A stretch of 64,000 nt of DNA. It comes from Lumbricus terrestris. Taxonomy: Eukaryota > Annelida > Clitellata > Crassiclitellata > Lumbricidae. The notes under the pieces are model-generated. The model was not told the origin of the DNA, ran no database searches, and was given only the letters and a program-made list of their open reading frames with translations. The DNA lies in the NCBI GenBank assembly GCA_949752735.1, contig OX457036.1:4595624-4659623 (forward strand). Reading direction: 5' to 3'. Position numbers and translations under genes: made by a program. Positions 63,505 to 64,000 of this stretch are shown one piece after another; the stretch's first letter is position 1; each line of letters starts with the position of its first letter.

Positions 63505-64000
63505 GTACATCCTGCCTGTCTGTCTTTGTCTGTCTGTCTTTGTCTGTGTCTGTCTATTTGTCTGTGTCTGTCTGTGTCTGTCTGTCTGTCTGTCTGTCTT
63601 TGTCTGTCTATCCTCAACCGTGTGATGTCTGCCCCTTCGTGCTTTTCTCTCTATAGTTGACTGTTTCTCTGTGTATCTCTATATACGGCTACATGTCTGA
63701 CTTAATCTCTCTCCCTCTGTCTGTCCGTTTCTCTTTGTCTGCTTTCTGTATGTCTGTCTGTCTATTTCGTCTGTCATTCCGTCTCTCTCTGTCTGTCTGT
63801 CCGTCTCTGTCTGTCTGTCCGTCTCTCTCTGTCTGTCTGTCCGTCTCTCTCTCTCTGTCTGTCTGTCCGTCTCTGTCTGTCTGTCCGTCTCTGTCTGTCT
63901 GTCTGTCCGTCTCTCTCTCTCTCTGTCTGTCTGTCCGTCTCTCTCTGTCTGTCTCGTCTGTCTGTCTGTCTCGTCTGTCTGTCCGTCTCGTCTGAGCCTC
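63505..64000. repeat. (GTCT)n-rich array at the window edge
   Basis: TGTCTGTC units with a higher-order CTGTCTGTCCGTCTCTCTCTGTCTGTC pattern from about 63780 to the end; the array continues beyond the window. Leu/Ser/Cys/Val-rich frames are not genes. Confidence 0.95.

Overview
The window is animal nuclear DNA, most likely from a deuterostome invertebrate and probably an echinoderm or other ambulacrarian. This is inferred from a two-exon medial-class Hox gene, a Gmr1-like Ty3/gypsy element (a group first described in deuterostomes), many hAT-type miniature elements, and SINEs and LINEs sharing a 3' hairpin tail. There are no operons, ribosome binding sites or CRISPR arrays. Most open frames are read-through of microsatellites or antisense shadows of the two real coding regions.

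Only one host protein-coding gene is well supported. It is a Hox gene on the minus strand, with exon 1 at 46807-47968 and the homeodomain exon at 39649-39842, separated by a 6,964 bp intron. Donor and acceptor phases match exactly, giving a 451-residue protein with an FPWM hexapeptide eight residues before an Antennapedia-type homeodomain. The protein ends one residue after the homeodomain.

The second large coding region, 53980-59658 on the minus strand, is a single 1,892-residue Gag-Pol frame. It lies in a complete LTR retrotransposon (53296-60612) with apparently identical 571 bp LTRs, a 5 bp target duplication, a tRNA-Leu-like primer site and a polypurine tract. Integrase precedes reverse transcriptase, the hallmark of Gmr1-like elements. 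Its Gag carries an unusually long charged coiled coil.

Layout: 1-5.9 kb holds a possible solo LTR, a degenerate minisatellite, a LINE scrap and large simple repeats. 5.9-23.8 kb holds a run of terminal-inverted-repeat elements, most with 8 bp target duplications, among LINE/SINE remnants and microsatellites. 24.3-28.6 kb is one composite hAT-like element with nested arrays and satellites. 28.6-39.6 kb mixes SINEs, LINE remnants and simple repeats. 39.6-48.1 kb is the Hox locus, with a piggyBac-type MITE and tandem arrays in its intron. 48.1-53.3 kb is arrays and one hAT MITE. 53.3-60.6 kb is the young retrotransposon, followed by a hierarchical fold-back mariner-type element and microsatellites.

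The Hox gene is the functional centre. The surrounding DNA records successive transposon insertions, several of which can be ordered by nesting. All calls are from reading the sequence; no database search was possible.
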